DNA from: Panacagrimonas sp963975245
GTDB taxonomy: Bacteria; Pseudomonadota; Gammaproteobacteria; Nevskiales; Nevskiaceae
NCBI GenBank assembly: GCA_963975245.1
Contig: CAXBFJ010000002.1
Span: 496,001-560,000, forward strand
Reading direction: 5' to 3'
Length of the DNA stretch: 64,000 bases
Shown here: positions 1 to 8,072 of the stretch, piece after piece
Layout: each line of letters starts with the position of its first letter
Numbering within the stretch: the stretch's first letter is position 1
Position numbers and translations under genes: made by a program
The notes under the pieces: model-generated
Databases searched by the model: none
What the model was told of the DNA's origin: nothing
The model's input: the letters and a program-made list of their open reading frames with translations, nothing else

Positions 1-798
1 ACCGGGGCACTGGCGGTGGTCGTCGCCACGCCCTGCTCGGCACCGTTCATGGCTTCCGCATTGGGGTTCGCGCTGACCCAGTCAGCCGCCATCGCCCTGA
101 TGATCTTTGCGGCACTGGGACTCGGTCTGGCCCTGCCATTCCTGCTAATTGGCTTTGTGCCCCGCCTGGCATCCATGCTGCCCAAGCCGGGCGCATGGAT
201 GGAGACCTTCAAGCAACTCATGGCCTTCCCGCTGTATCTCACTGCGGTATGGCTGCTTTGGGTCCTGGGCGGCCTGACCAGCCGGGATGGCATGGCACTG
301 GCCCTGATCGGTCTGGTGCTGGTCGCGGTGGCCGTCTGGTCCTTTGGACGCGCACGCAGCGGCGTGGGGCAGGGGTTTGCGATTGTTGCGTTGGTCGCTG
401 CCTTTTCCTTGATGTTGCACCCCGCAATGCACGCGCAGGAGTCCGAGAAAGCCGTCTCGCTCAAGCACGGCTCGGAGGCCTTCAGTCAGGCTCGATTTGA
501 TGCCCTTCGCGCCGAAGGCCGATCAGTGTTCGTCGACTTCACCGCAGACTGGTGCCTGACCTGCAAGATCAACGAGCGGGGCGCCATGCGCGCTGATTCC
601 GTTCGTGATGCCTTCAGGCGCAATGACGTGGTCACGCTGGTGGGCGACTGGACCCGCGCAGACCCTGCCATCACCGCTGTGCTGGACCGCTACGGGCGAA
701 GTGGCGTGCCGCTGTATCTGGCGTCTCGTGACGGCGCAGAGCCGGTGGTATTGCCGCAAATTCTGACCCCGGACATCATCATCGGGGCCTTTGAGTAA
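1..798 (+). CDS. dsbD: Thiol:disulfide interchange protein DsbD, C-terminal part (5' end outside window)
   Basis: The frame is open from base 1, so the start lies before the window. The visible part has about five hydrophobic membrane segments, including a conserved T-P-C-S-A-P stretch early on, then a soluble thioredoxin-like domain carrying W-C-L-T-C (bases 550-564). DsbD moves electrons from cytoplasmic thioredoxin across the inner membrane to periplasmic disulfide partners; the T-P-C membrane cysteine and the terminal CxxC are its relay residues. A periplasmic redoxin follows 25 bases downstream and is a plausible client. The terminal CxxC domain separates it from the shorter CcdA family. 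Family call is firm. Confidence 0.88.
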   Translation, partial: TGALAVVVATPCSAPFMASALGFALTQSAAIALMIFAALGLGLALPFLLIGFVPRLASMLPKPGAWMETFKQLMAFPLYLTAVWLLWVLGGLTSRDGMALALIGLVLVAVAVWSFGRARSGVGQGFAIVALVAAFSLMLHPAMHAQESEKAVSLKHGSEAFSQARFDALRAEGRSVFVDFTADWCLTCKINERGAMRADSVRDAFRRNDVVTLVGDWTRADPAITAVLDRYGRSGVPLYLASRDGAEPVVLPQILTPDIIIGAFE

Positions 799-823
799 TC
801 TTGAATCAAGAGAGGAAATTGAA

Positions 824-1441
824 ATGAATGCCATCAAATCCCTGCAAGTTGCCGCCCTTGCTGCATTGATCTCGATGGGCGTCATCGGCAGTGCGAGTGC
901 AAGTGTGGAAGTCGGGCAAGCCGCGCCTGACTTCACCGTGCCGGGTGCAAGCGGCGAGCCGGTCAAACTGTCTGATTTTCGCGGCAAGCATGTGGTGCTG
1001 GAATGGACCAACGAGCACTGTCCGTTTGTTCAAAAGCATTACAAGGACGGCAACATGCAGGGCCTTCAGCAAACCTATACCGATCAGGATGTCGTCTGGA
1101 TGACGGTGTTCTCCTCGGCGCCGGGCAAATCAGGGCACGTCGACCAGGCTGGTGCAAAGAAGTTTACGGCAGATTTCAAAACGCATTCCTCCAAGCTGTT
1201 GCTGGACGAATCGGGTGACGTGGGCCGTGCTTACGGTGCCAAGACCACACCGCACATGTACGTGATCGACCCCGAAGGAAAGCTGATCTACATGGGCGGC
1301 ATTGATGACAAGCCTAGCGCCGATTCGGCTGATATCGCTTCGTCCAAGAACTATGTGAAAGCTGCGCTGGACGAGGCGCTCGCCGGCAAGCCGGTTTCGG
1401 AAGCGAACACACGTCCCTACGGTTGCAGTATCAAGTACTGA
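824..1441 (+). CDS. Exported thioredoxin-like (AhpC/TSA-type redoxin) protein
   Basis: A 205-residue protein with a signal peptide (residues 1 to about 26, ending A-S-A-S) followed by a redoxin fold. The active-site region reads H-C-P-F-V with Cys66, a single cysteine in place of CxxC, and there is a second cysteine close to the C terminus (Y-G-C-S-I-K-Y). This combination is known from a family of periplasmic thioredoxin-family proteins of unclear substrate. The start at 824 is chosen because AGAGGAAA lies just upstream; an earlier in-frame start would overlap the dsbD end. Placement after dsbD suggests it is reduced by DsbD, which is inference. Confidence 0.75.
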   Translation: MNAIKSLQVAALAALISMGVIGSASASVEVGQAAPDFTVPGASGEPVKLSDFRGKHVVLEWTNEHCPFVQKHYKDGNMQGLQQTYTDQDVVWMTVFSSAPGKSGHVDQAGAKKFTADFKTHSSKLLLDESGDVGRAYGAKTTPHMYVIDPEGKLIYMGGIDDKPSADSADIASSKNYVKAALDEALAGKPVSEANTRPYGCSIKY

Positions 1442-1500
1442 GTGAGCGCCGCAGGGCAACACAAATACGGAAACTAAAATAGAGGAAACACCCGGAGCTT

Positions 1501-2379
1501 ATGGATTACCAAACGCTGGATTGGCAGACTGAAGAAAGCATCCTGGTTTTGACCCTGAACCGGCCAGAGCACCTCAACGCTTTCACCGTGCAGATGGCGG
1601 ACGAACTCGAGGACGCCTTCAAGCGAGCCAGCCTTGATGACGAGGTTCGCGCTGTCATCGTCACGGGCAGCGGAAAGGCGTTTTGCGCCGGCATGGACCT
1701 TTCCATCGAGGGCAATGTCTTCGGCCTCAATGAGTCCCTGCAACCGAACCTGCAGGACATGCGCGACCGGTTGGAGGATGCCGAGATGATTGCCGGTGTC
1801 CGCGACACCGGCGGTCGCGTGACCCTGGCCATCTATAACTGCACCAAGCCAGTCATTGCGGCGATCAACGGCGCCGCGGTGGGTATCGGCGCGACCATGA
1901 CGCTGGCCATGGACTTTCGCCTTGCATCTGAGAAAGCGCGAATCGGTTTTGTGTTTGGCAAGCTGGGCATTGTTCCTGAGGCCTGTTCGACCTGGTTTCT
2001 GCCGCGCATCGTGGGGCTGCAGACAGCGCTGGAATGGACCTACTCGGCAGAGATTCTGGATGCGGCTACCGCCCAGACCGGCGGTTTGCTGAAGGCGGTT
2101 TATCCAGCAGATCAGTTGCTGGATGAGGCAAAGAAGCTGGCCCACAAGTTTGTGGACGGAAAGTCGCCGGTCGCCATCGCCTTGACGCGCCAGATGATGT
2201 ACCGCAATTCAGCTCAGGCGCATCCAATGGAAGCACATCGCGTGGACTCACTGGCCATGTTCTACACCAGCATTGGTGATGGCAAGGAAGGCGTTCGCGC
2301 CTTCCTCGAAAAGCGCGCGCCGGAGTTCAAATCCAGCGCTGGCGACATGCCGCCCTTCTACCCATGGGACAAAAACTAA
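1501..2379 (+). CDS. Enoyl-CoA hydratase/isomerase (crotonase family)
   Basis: A 292-residue crotonase-fold protein. It has the N-terminal L-N-R-P-E-H-L-N-A-F signature and the oxyanion-hole segments G-K-A-F-C-A-G-M-D and A-A-V-G-I-G-A-T-M-T. Enzymes of this type hydrate or isomerise enoyl-CoA thioesters in fatty acid or side-chain breakdown. The exact substrate cannot be read from sequence. GGAG precedes the ATG. An MDR reductase begins 5 bases after the stop, so the two are probably co-transcribed and may act on the same acyl or enone intermediates. Confidence 0.85.
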   Translation: MDYQTLDWQTEESILVLTLNRPEHLNAFTVQMADELEDAFKRASLDDEVRAVIVTGSGKAFCAGMDLSIEGNVFGLNESLQPNLQDMRDRLEDAEMIAGVRDTGGRVTLAIYNCTKPVIAAINGAAVGIGATMTLAMDFRLASEKARIGFVFGKLGIVPEACSTWFLPRIVGLQTALEWTYSAEILDAATAQTGGLLKAVYPADQLLDEAKKLAHKFVDGKSPVAIALTRQMMYRNSAQAHPMEAHRVDSLAMFYTSIGDGKEGVRAFLEKRAPEFKSSAGDMPPFYPWDKN

Positions 2380-2384
2380 AAATC

Positions 2385-3359
2385 ATGAAAGCTATTGTCT
2401 GCAAGGAATTTGGTCCACCCGAAAAACTCTCCTACGAAGAACTGGCCCTGCCTGCGCCGGGACCGACTCAAGTGCGTATCAAGGTGGAGGCGGCCGGGGT
2501 CAATTTCCCCGACGTGCTGATTATCCAGAACAAGTATCAATTCAAGGGTACGCCGCCATTTGCACCCGGCGGCGAAGTCTGCGGAACGGTGATTGAGGTA
2601 GGCAGCAAGGTGAGCTCACCCAAGGTCGGCGAACGTGTTGCGGCGCTGACCATGTCAGGCGGATTTGCACAGGAGTGCAACGCACCTGCCGCCGCCTGCG
2701 TGGCCGTGCCCGACAGCATGAGCAGCGCCATTGCGGCGGGTTTTCATCTTGTTTATGGCACGGTGATCCATGCGTTGAAGGATCGCGGCCAGCTCGCACA
2801 AGGCGAAAACTTGCTGGTACTCGGTGCTTCGGGAGGCGTTGGTTTGGGGGCCGTCCAGATCGGAAAAATCATGGGCGCGCGCGTCATCGCCGCTGCCAGT
2901 TCGCCGGAAAAACTCGCGGTGTGCAAAGAGCAGGGTGCAGATGAGCTCATCGATTACAGCAAGGAATTATTGAAGGATGCGGTCAAGAAGCTCACCGGTG
3001 GAAAGGGCGCAGATGTCATCTTTGATCCGGTTGGCGGTCAGTTTGCGCAGGACGCTTTTTCCTGCATCAACTGGAAGGGACGCCATCTGGTCATCGGTTT
3101 CGCGTCGGGCCCCATTCCCGAGATCGCGCTGAACCGGCTCCTGCTCAAGGGGGCTGCCTCATTGGGGGTGTTCTGGGGCGCTTTCACTCAACGCGAACCT
3201 GAAGCTCAGGCTGCAAACGTGCGCCAGCTCTATGACTGGGTTGCGCAGGGCAAGCTCAAGCCGCTGATTACCCGCGAGTATCCATTGGCCCAGGGCGCTC
3301 AGGCATTGCGCGACATGATGGAGCGAAAAGTCACCGGGAAAGTGGTGCTAATGGCGTGA
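2385..3359 (+). CDS. MDR-family NADPH:quinone oxidoreductase / zinc-independent alcohol dehydrogenase-like
   Basis: A 324-residue medium-chain reductase: N-terminal GroES-like domain, then a Rossmann domain with G-A-S-G-G-V-G-L-G-A-V-Q (about residues 147-158) and the conserved A-G-V-N-F-P-D segment of quinone oxidoreductases. It lacks the cysteine cluster of the structural zinc site, which fits the QOR branch. Expected reaction is NADPH-dependent reduction of quinones or alpha,beta-unsaturated carbonyls. Start 2385 (MKAIV...) matches the usual family N terminus; an ATG at 2364 would overlap the upstream gene. Likely in one operon with the crotonase. Confidence 0.82.
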   Translation: MKAIVCKEFGPPEKLSYEELALPAPGPTQVRIKVEAAGVNFPDVLIIQNKYQFKGTPPFAPGGEVCGTVIEVGSKVSSPKVGERVAALTMSGGFAQECNAPAAACVAVPDSMSSAIAAGFHLVYGTVIHALKDRGQLAQGENLLVLGASGGVGLGAVQIGKIMGARVIAAASSPEKLAVCKEQGADELIDYSKELLKDAVKKLTGGKGADVIFDPVGGQFAQDAFSCINWKGRHLVIGFASGPIPEIALNRLLLKGAASLGVFWGAFTQREPEAQAANVRQLYDWVAQGKLKPLITREYPLAQGAQALRDMMERKVTGKVVLMA

Positions 3360-3664
3360 CAAGAGGTTTGCAGACAACGACGCTGATGTCGCTGGCACTG
3401 GTCGTCAGCGCCTGCGCTAGCGGCACGCCAAAGTTTGCAGAGCTGGGTGAAAACTCCTACATGTTCACCTTGCGAGCGGAAAAAACGCAGGACGGCAAGA
3501 AGATCGCGCGGCGCGAAGTTGCAAATGCCGCTGAGCAGTATTGTGTAGACAAAGGCCAGCATGCGCGGCCGACTCACCTGTCATCCGGTGTGTCGGATTT
3601 CATGCTGGGTGATGACGTGGAATTGAATTTTCGTTGTCAGCAGGAGCCGTTCAATGGGCCCTGA
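3356..3664 (+). CDS. Small putative lipoprotein of unknown function
   Basis: A 102-residue protein starting with GTG at 3356, overlapping the stop of the MDR gene by four bases, which suggests translational coupling. The N terminus is hydrophobic and ends in V-S-A-C (Cys20), a reasonable lipobox. The mature part is short, charged and has two further cysteines (Q-Y-C-V and F-R-C-Q) that could form a disulfide in the periplasm. I do not recognise the family. It converges with the acyltransferase gene; only 9 bases separate the two stops. Confidence 0.6.
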   Translation: MTRGLQTTTLMSLALVVSACASGTPKFAELGENSYMFTLRAEKTQDGKKIARREVANAAEQYCVDKGQHARPTHLSSGVSDFMLGDDVELNFRCQQEPFNGP

Positions 3665-3673
3665 GGTCCGGCG

Positions 3674-4285
3674 CTACTCTTCTGCTGCAAAGTTTTCCGG
3701 CACTTTTCCGGGAATATCACGGTAAAAGTCCTGGATAATCCGCAAATCTGCTGCGTAGTCCCCGCTGGGCATGATCATCGGGCCACTGCCAATCACCTTT
3801 TTCTCGTAATCAATGAAGGCCAGCAGAATCGGTACCTTGGCCGCCAGCGCGATCTGGTAGAAACCACTTTTCCACTTCGGCGCGCGTTGGCGAGTGCCCT
3901 CGGGGGCCACGACGATATAAATTTTTTCGCGCTCAGCAAAGATGTCGGTGGTCTGCTCCACCACGCCGCGCGCCTTGTCGCGTCGGATGGGAACGCCACC
4001 CAGCCCGATCAACAGGGACTTGAAAGGAAATTCAAACAAGCTGGCCTTGGCAAACCAATTGATGCGGACGCCCAGCGCGACAATGGCCGTCACCCCAATT
4101 ACGCCGTCCCAGTTGGAGGTGTGCGGGGCCCCCACGAGGACCAGCTTGGGCTCGTCGGGCAGACGAATCTGCAGCCGATAACCCAGAATCCGGAGGATGA
4201 ATCGTGCCAATCCACGGGAAATGGCGTTGCCCCAACGAGGTGCCTGCATGGCGATTGCGCCGTCTTTATTGTGATTTGTCGTCAA
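3674..4285 (-). CDS. 1-acyl-sn-glycerol-3-phosphate acyltransferase-like protein
   Basis: A 203-residue PlsC-type acyltransferase. The family NHxxxxD motif appears as H-T-S-N-W-D-G (about residues 55-61), and V-A-P-E-G-T-R follows at the position of the FPEGTRS motif, with G-V-P-I-R-R-D between. This HTSNWD branch is common in proteobacteria as a small stand-alone acyltransferase acting on lysophospholipid or related acceptors; which acceptor is not known. It is divergent from miaB and the 53 bases between the two starts must hold both promoters. Confidence 0.8.
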   Translation of the reverse strand: MTTNHNKDGAIAMQAPRWGNAISRGLARFILRILGYRLQIRLPDEPKLVLVGAPHTSNWDGVIGVTAIVALGVRINWFAKASLFEFPFKSLLIGLGGVPIRRDKARGVVEQTTDIFAEREKIYIVVAPEGTRQRAPKWKSGFYQIALAAKVPILLAFIDYEKKVIGSGPMIMPSGDYAADLRIIQDFYRDIPGKVPENFAAEE

Positions 4286-4304
4286 TTCTACGGATTTGAG
4301 CCCG

Positions 4305-4310
4305 TATAAT
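4305..4310 (+). promoter_or_regulatory. Candidate -10 element of the miaB promoter
   Basis: A perfect TATAAT lies 29 bases before the miaB ATG, in the short region between divergent genes. I found no good -35 hexamer at 16-18 bases upstream, so this rests on the -10 alone and on position. Confidence 0.35.
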
Positions 4311-4338
4311 CGCTGCCCGAATTTTTATTAGTGTCCTG

Positions 4339-5697
4339 ATGCCTGCCCCGAAGCTGTACGTGCTCACGCATGGTTGCCAGATGAACGAGTACGACTCGGT
4401 CAAGATGGCCGATGTCCTAGCGGCCTCGCATGGCTATGAGCGCACCCAGGACGCCGACCAGGCTGATCTGCTGTTGCTCAATACCTGCTCTGTTCGTGAA
4501 CGCGCGCAGGAAAAGGTGTTTTCCGAGCTGGGCCGGTGGCGCGAGTGGAAAGACGCCATGCCGGGACGCCGCATCGGTGTCGGTGGCTGTGTGGCCAGCC
4601 AGGAAGGTGAGGCCATTGTCCGCCGGGTGCCGCAGGTTGATCTGGTTTTCGGGCCGCAAACCTTGCACCGCCTTCCACAATTGCTGGACCAGAGCCGCAA
4701 GACACAGCAGGCGGCGATCGATGTCACGTTTCCCGAGATCGAGAAATTCGATCGCTTGCCGGAACCGCGCGCCGAAGGCCCCACGGCGTTTGTTTCGATT
4801 ATGGAAGGCTGTTCAAAATACTGCAGCTTCTGCGTCGTGCCTTATACGAGAGGCACCGAAATCAGCCGCCCGCTGGACGGCGTGCTCGTCGAAATTGCGC
4901 AACTGGCAGAGCAGGGCGTTCGCGAAGTGACGCTGCTGGGTCAGAACGTCAATGCCTATCGCGGCGCGATGGGCGACAGCAGCGAGATCTGCGATCTGGC
5001 GCTGCTGATTCACTATGTTGCGCAGATTCCCGGCATTGAGCGCATTCGTTTTACAACTTCGCACCCTGCCGAGTTCACCGATGCGCTGGCGGACGCCTTT
5101 GCCGAAGAGCCAAAGCTGGCTTCTTATCTGCATCTGCCGGTGCAATCCGGATCAGACCGCATTCTGGGCATGATGAAACGCGGCTATAGCCGCGCGGATT
5201 TTGTGCGCAAGATTGCTCGCGTACGTGCGGCGCGACCGGGCCTGTCCTTGTCGTCCGACTTTATCGTCGGCTTCCCCGGCGAGAGCGAAGCTGATTTCGA
5301 GCAGACGCTGAGTCTGATTGAAGAAATCGGTTTCGACTGCGCCTACTCCTTCAATTATTCGCCGCGGCCCGGCACACCGGCTGCCAATCTGCGCGACAAC
5401 GTGCCGCGCGAGGTCAAGGATGAGCGTCTGCAGCGCCTGCAGGCCAGCATCCGCAAATTTGATGTCGCGTTCCTGGCGTCCTTCGTCGGTACGACGCAGC
5501 GTGTGCTCGTTGAGCGCCCGTCAAAGCGGGGCCAAGGGCAGATGGCTGGACGCATCTCTGCCAATCGCGTGGTGAACTTTGCTGGCCCGGAAAACTGCAT
5601 CGGCCAGTTCGTGGACGTGCATATTGCGGAGGCCACGACCAATACCCTGCGCGGCCGCCTTGCCAGTGCAGCTGCCTCGGCGGCGACGCCAGCCTGA
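4339..5697 (+). CDS. miaB: tRNA-2-methylthio-N6-dimethylallyladenosine synthase MiaB
   Basis: A 452-residue radical SAM methylthiotransferase. The N-terminal UPF0004 domain has the three auxiliary-cluster cysteines (Cys13 in T-H-G-C-Q-M-N, Cys50 in N-T-C-S-V-R, Cys84 in G-G-C-V). The radical SAM domain carries C-S-K-Y-C-S-F-C (Cys158, 162, 165), and a C-terminal TRAM region follows. MiaB adds a methylthio group to i6A37 of tRNAs reading UNN codons. It heads the classical run miaB-phoH-ybeY-corC-lnt. Confidence 0.95.
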   Translation: MPAPKLYVLTHGCQMNEYDSVKMADVLAASHGYERTQDADQADLLLLNTCSVRERAQEKVFSELGRWREWKDAMPGRRIGVGGCVASQEGEAIVRRVPQVDLVFGPQTLHRLPQLLDQSRKTQQAAIDVTFPEIEKFDRLPEPRAEGPTAFVSIMEGCSKYCSFCVVPYTRGTEISRPLDGVLVEIAQLAEQGVREVTLLGQNVNAYRGAMGDSSEICDLALLIHYVAQIPGIERIRFTTSHPAEFTDALADAFAEEPKLASYLHLPVQSGSDRILGMMKRGYSRADFVRKIARVRAARPGLSLSSDFIVGFPGESEADFEQTLSLIEEIGFDCAYSFNYSPRPGTPAANLRDNVPREVKDERLQRLQASIRKFDVAFLASFVGTTQRVLVERPSKRGQGQMAGRISANRVVNFAGPENCIGQFVDVHIAEATTNTLRGRLASAAASAATPA

Positions 5698-5745
5698 ATT
5701 CTGTGACCGGCGCGTTTGCCGGTCTGTCCCTGGAAAAATACTCAC

Positions 5746-6729
5746 ATGCCCGAATACATTGATCTTGTGCTGGAGCCGGATGATTCCGAGCGCATCGCCA
5801 ATGTTTGCGGGCCGTTTGATGAACAGCTGCGCCAGATCGAACTGCGTCTGGGCATTGAAGTGCGTAATCGAGGCAATCAGTTTCGACTGGTGGGCAAGCC
5901 CGCAGACACGGCAACCGGCGAGTCCGTGCTGCGTGCCCTGTTTGAACAGGCGGCGCGCGGTGTAATCAGCGCGGAAGATGTTCACCTGAGCTTGAGCGAA
6001 CATTCCAGCGCGGCGCCGGCGCCTGCAAAAGTGCGCCAGTCCGCCCACGGAGATGATGAAGTGGTGGTGCGCACCAAGCGCGGCGTCATTCGCGGTCGTG
6101 GCCCGGTGCAGAAGCAGTATCTCAAGAATATTGGGCGAAACGATCTGAGCTTCGGCATTGGTCCGGCCGGAACGGGCAAGACCTATCTGGCCGTGGCCAG
6201 CGCGGTGGCCGCGCTGGAGACGGATCGTGTGCGCCGAATTGTGCTGACGCGACCGGCCGTCGAAGCGGGTGAAAAGCTGGGATTTCTGCCGGGTGACATG
6301 ACGCAGAAGGTGGATCCCTATCTTCGACCGCTCTATGACGCGCTCTACGAGATGCTCGGCTTCGAGCGCGTGGCGCGCCATATTGAACGCGCGGTGATCG
6401 AAGTGGCGCCTCTGGCCTTCATGCGCGGGCGAACGCTCAACGAGTCTTTCATCATTCTGGATGAGGCGCAGAACACCACACGCGAACAGATGAAGATGTT
6501 CCTGACCCGCATCGGGTTTGGCAGTGTTGCAGTGGTAACCGGCGATGTGACGCAGATTGATCTTCCGCGACACGAGCACAGTGGCCTCAAGCATGCGATG
6601 AAGGTGCTTGATGGCGTGCCGCGTATCGGGTTTTCGCATTTCCGGAAAGAAGATGTGGTGCGTCACCCGCTGGTGCAGGCCATCGTCGAGGCCTACGAGA
6701 ATTGGGATGCAGACAACCCGCCGTCATGA
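5746..6729 (+). CDS. ybeZ: PhoH-like ATPase (YbeZ)
   Basis: A 327-residue PhoH family protein with Walker A G-P-A-G-T-G-K-T and Walker B-like F-I-I-L-D-E-A-Q-N. The N-terminal part resembles a KH-like RNA-binding segment. YbeZ is known to partner YbeY in ribosome maturation, and the two genes overlap by four bases (ATGA) here. The ATG at 5746 is preferred over an upstream TTG at 5716 because it gives the usual N terminus. A small GC hairpin (5705-5724) sits between miaB and this gene. Confidence 0.92.
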   Translation: MPEYIDLVLEPDDSERIANVCGPFDEQLRQIELRLGIEVRNRGNQFRLVGKPADTATGESVLRALFEQAARGVISAEDVHLSLSEHSSAAPAPAKVRQSAHGDDEVVVRTKRGVIRGRGPVQKQYLKNIGRNDLSFGIGPAGTGKTYLAVASAVAALETDRVRRIVLTRPAVEAGEKLGFLPGDMTQKVDPYLRPLYDALYEMLGFERVARHIERAVIEVAPLAFMRGRTLNESFIILDEAQNTTREQMKMFLTRIGFGSVAVVTGDVTQIDLPRHEHSGLKHAMKVLDGVPRIGFSHFRKEDVVRHPLVQAIVEAYENWDADNPPS

Positions 6730-7178
6730 ATAGCGAGATTCTGGTTCAGCGCAAGGTTGCACCTGCAGGCGTTCCAGCGGCATCGAGCCTGCGCAGCTGG
6801 GCCCGCGCAGCCCTCGGGGATGCGGTGGGTGATCTCACCATCCGGATCGTCGATACCCACGAGAGCCAGGATCTCAACAGTCGCTATCGCGGCCAGGACA
6901 AACCCACCAATGTGCTGTCATTTCCCTATGACGCAGAGACGCTGGATGTGCCGATTCTCGGTGACCTGGTGATCTGTGCACCGGTGGTCGTACGCGAGGC
7001 GGCCGAGCAAGGCAAGCCGGTCCGCGCACATTGGGCACACATGGTTGTTCACGGCTGCCTGCATGTTCTGGGTTACGATCATGTGCAGGATGATCAGGCC
7101 GAGGAAATGGAATCACGCGAAAAAGTGATTCTTGCGCAACTCGGATTTGATGATCCCTATATCAACGACCAGACATGA
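6726..7178 (+). CDS. ybeY: Endoribonuclease YbeY
   Basis: A 150-residue protein with the zinc-binding H-G-x-L-H-x-x-G-Y-D-H motif (H-G-C-L-H-V-L-G-Y-D-H, close to the C terminus), diagnostic of YbeY. It takes part in 16S rRNA 3' end maturation and ribosome quality control. The start at 6726 overlaps the phoH stop by ATGA and its own stop overlaps the next start by ATGA, so phoH-ybeY-corC look translationally coupled. Confidence 0.95.
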   Translation: MNSEILVQRKVAPAGVPAASSLRSWARAALGDAVGDLTIRIVDTHESQDLNSRYRGQDKPTNVLSFPYDAETLDVPILGDLVICAPVVVREAAEQGKPVRAHWAHMVVHGCLHVLGYDHVQDDQAEEMESREKVILAQLGFDDPYINDQT

Positions 7179-8020
7179 GCGACGACACCGACAAGGAATC
7201 AGACAGTAACGCCAGCCGCTGGGTGCAGAGAATCATGCGCCGTTTCGGTGGTGGGCCACGCAACCGTGAAGATCTGCTCTCGCTGCTGCGAGAGGCGCGC
7301 AATCTGGAACTGATGGACACCGATGCACTGTTCATGTTCCAGGGCATTCTGGCCACTGCTGAGGAGCAGGTGCGCGACATCATGATCCCGCGCGCTCAGA
7401 TGACCGTCGTCGAAATCGACTGGCCCCTGGAAAAGCTCATCAGTGTGGTGGTGGAATCCGGGCACTCACGATTCCCGGTCATCGGGGAGTCACGTGACGA
7501 GATTCTGGGCGTGTTGCTGGCCAAGGACCTCCTGCGGTTCAGCTCGGCCGACGGGCAGGATTTTGATACCCGCAGTTGCCTGCGTCCCATCGCCTTTGTT
7601 CCCGAATCCAAGCGGGTAAATGTCCTGCTCAAGGATTTCAAGCGCGGCCGTAATCATATGGCCATCGTCGCAGACGAATATGGCGGCGTTGCAGGACTGG
7701 TCACTATCGAAGATGTGCTCGAGCAGATCGTGGGCGAGATCGATGATGAGTACGACGAGGCTGAGCGTGCGCATATTCTCAAGCAGGATCAGCGGCGTTT
7801 TCTGGTGGCGGGTCTCACGCCGCTCGAAGAATTCAACGAGTATTTCAGTGCAGAATTTCCAACCGACGAGTTCGATACTGTGGGCGGGCTGATCACGCAG
7901 CGTTTCGGGCACATGCCCAAGCGGGGCGAAAGCATTCGCATTGATAAATTCAACTTCATCGTGCAGCGCGCCGACAGCCGTCGCGTGCACATGCTGCAGG
8001 TCACCCTGGCGCCGGGCTAA
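7175..8020 (+). CDS. ybeX: CBS-domain protein of the CorC/HlyC family (YbeX)
   Basis: A 281-residue cytoplasmic protein: short acidic N terminus, a CBS pair (about residues 65-190, with D-I-M-I-P-R-A-Q-M at its start) and a C-terminal CorC_HlyC domain. The family is linked to divalent metal transport in older literature and to ribosome and RNA metabolism through its conserved position next to ybeZ-ybeY. It lacks the membrane DUF21 domain of the longer relatives. ATGA overlap with ybeY. Confidence 0.9.
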   Translation: MSDDTDKESDSNASRWVQRIMRRFGGGPRNREDLLSLLREARNLELMDTDALFMFQGILATAEEQVRDIMIPRAQMTVVEIDWPLEKLISVVVESGHSRFPVIGESRDEILGVLLAKDLLRFSSADGQDFDTRSCLRPIAFVPESKRVNVLLKDFKRGRNHMAIVADEYGGVAGLVTIEDVLEQIVGEIDDEYDEAERAHILKQDQRRFLVAGLTPLEEFNEYFSAEFPTDEFDTVGGLITQRFGHMPKRGESIRIDKFNFIVQRADSRRVHMLQVTLAPG

Positions 8021-8072
8021 GCCTTACGCTGCGTCTTCGGGCAATCCCACTAAGGACTCTTACAGCCCTTCC

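Noticed and set aside
5705..5724. GC hairpin between miaB and phoH as a terminator
   Set aside because: The 7-bp stem is not followed by a T-run and the genes normally form one transcript.
5521..6666. 381-codon frame antisense to miaB end and phoH
   Set aside because: It spans two well-supported genes in the opposite direction and lacks any motif.
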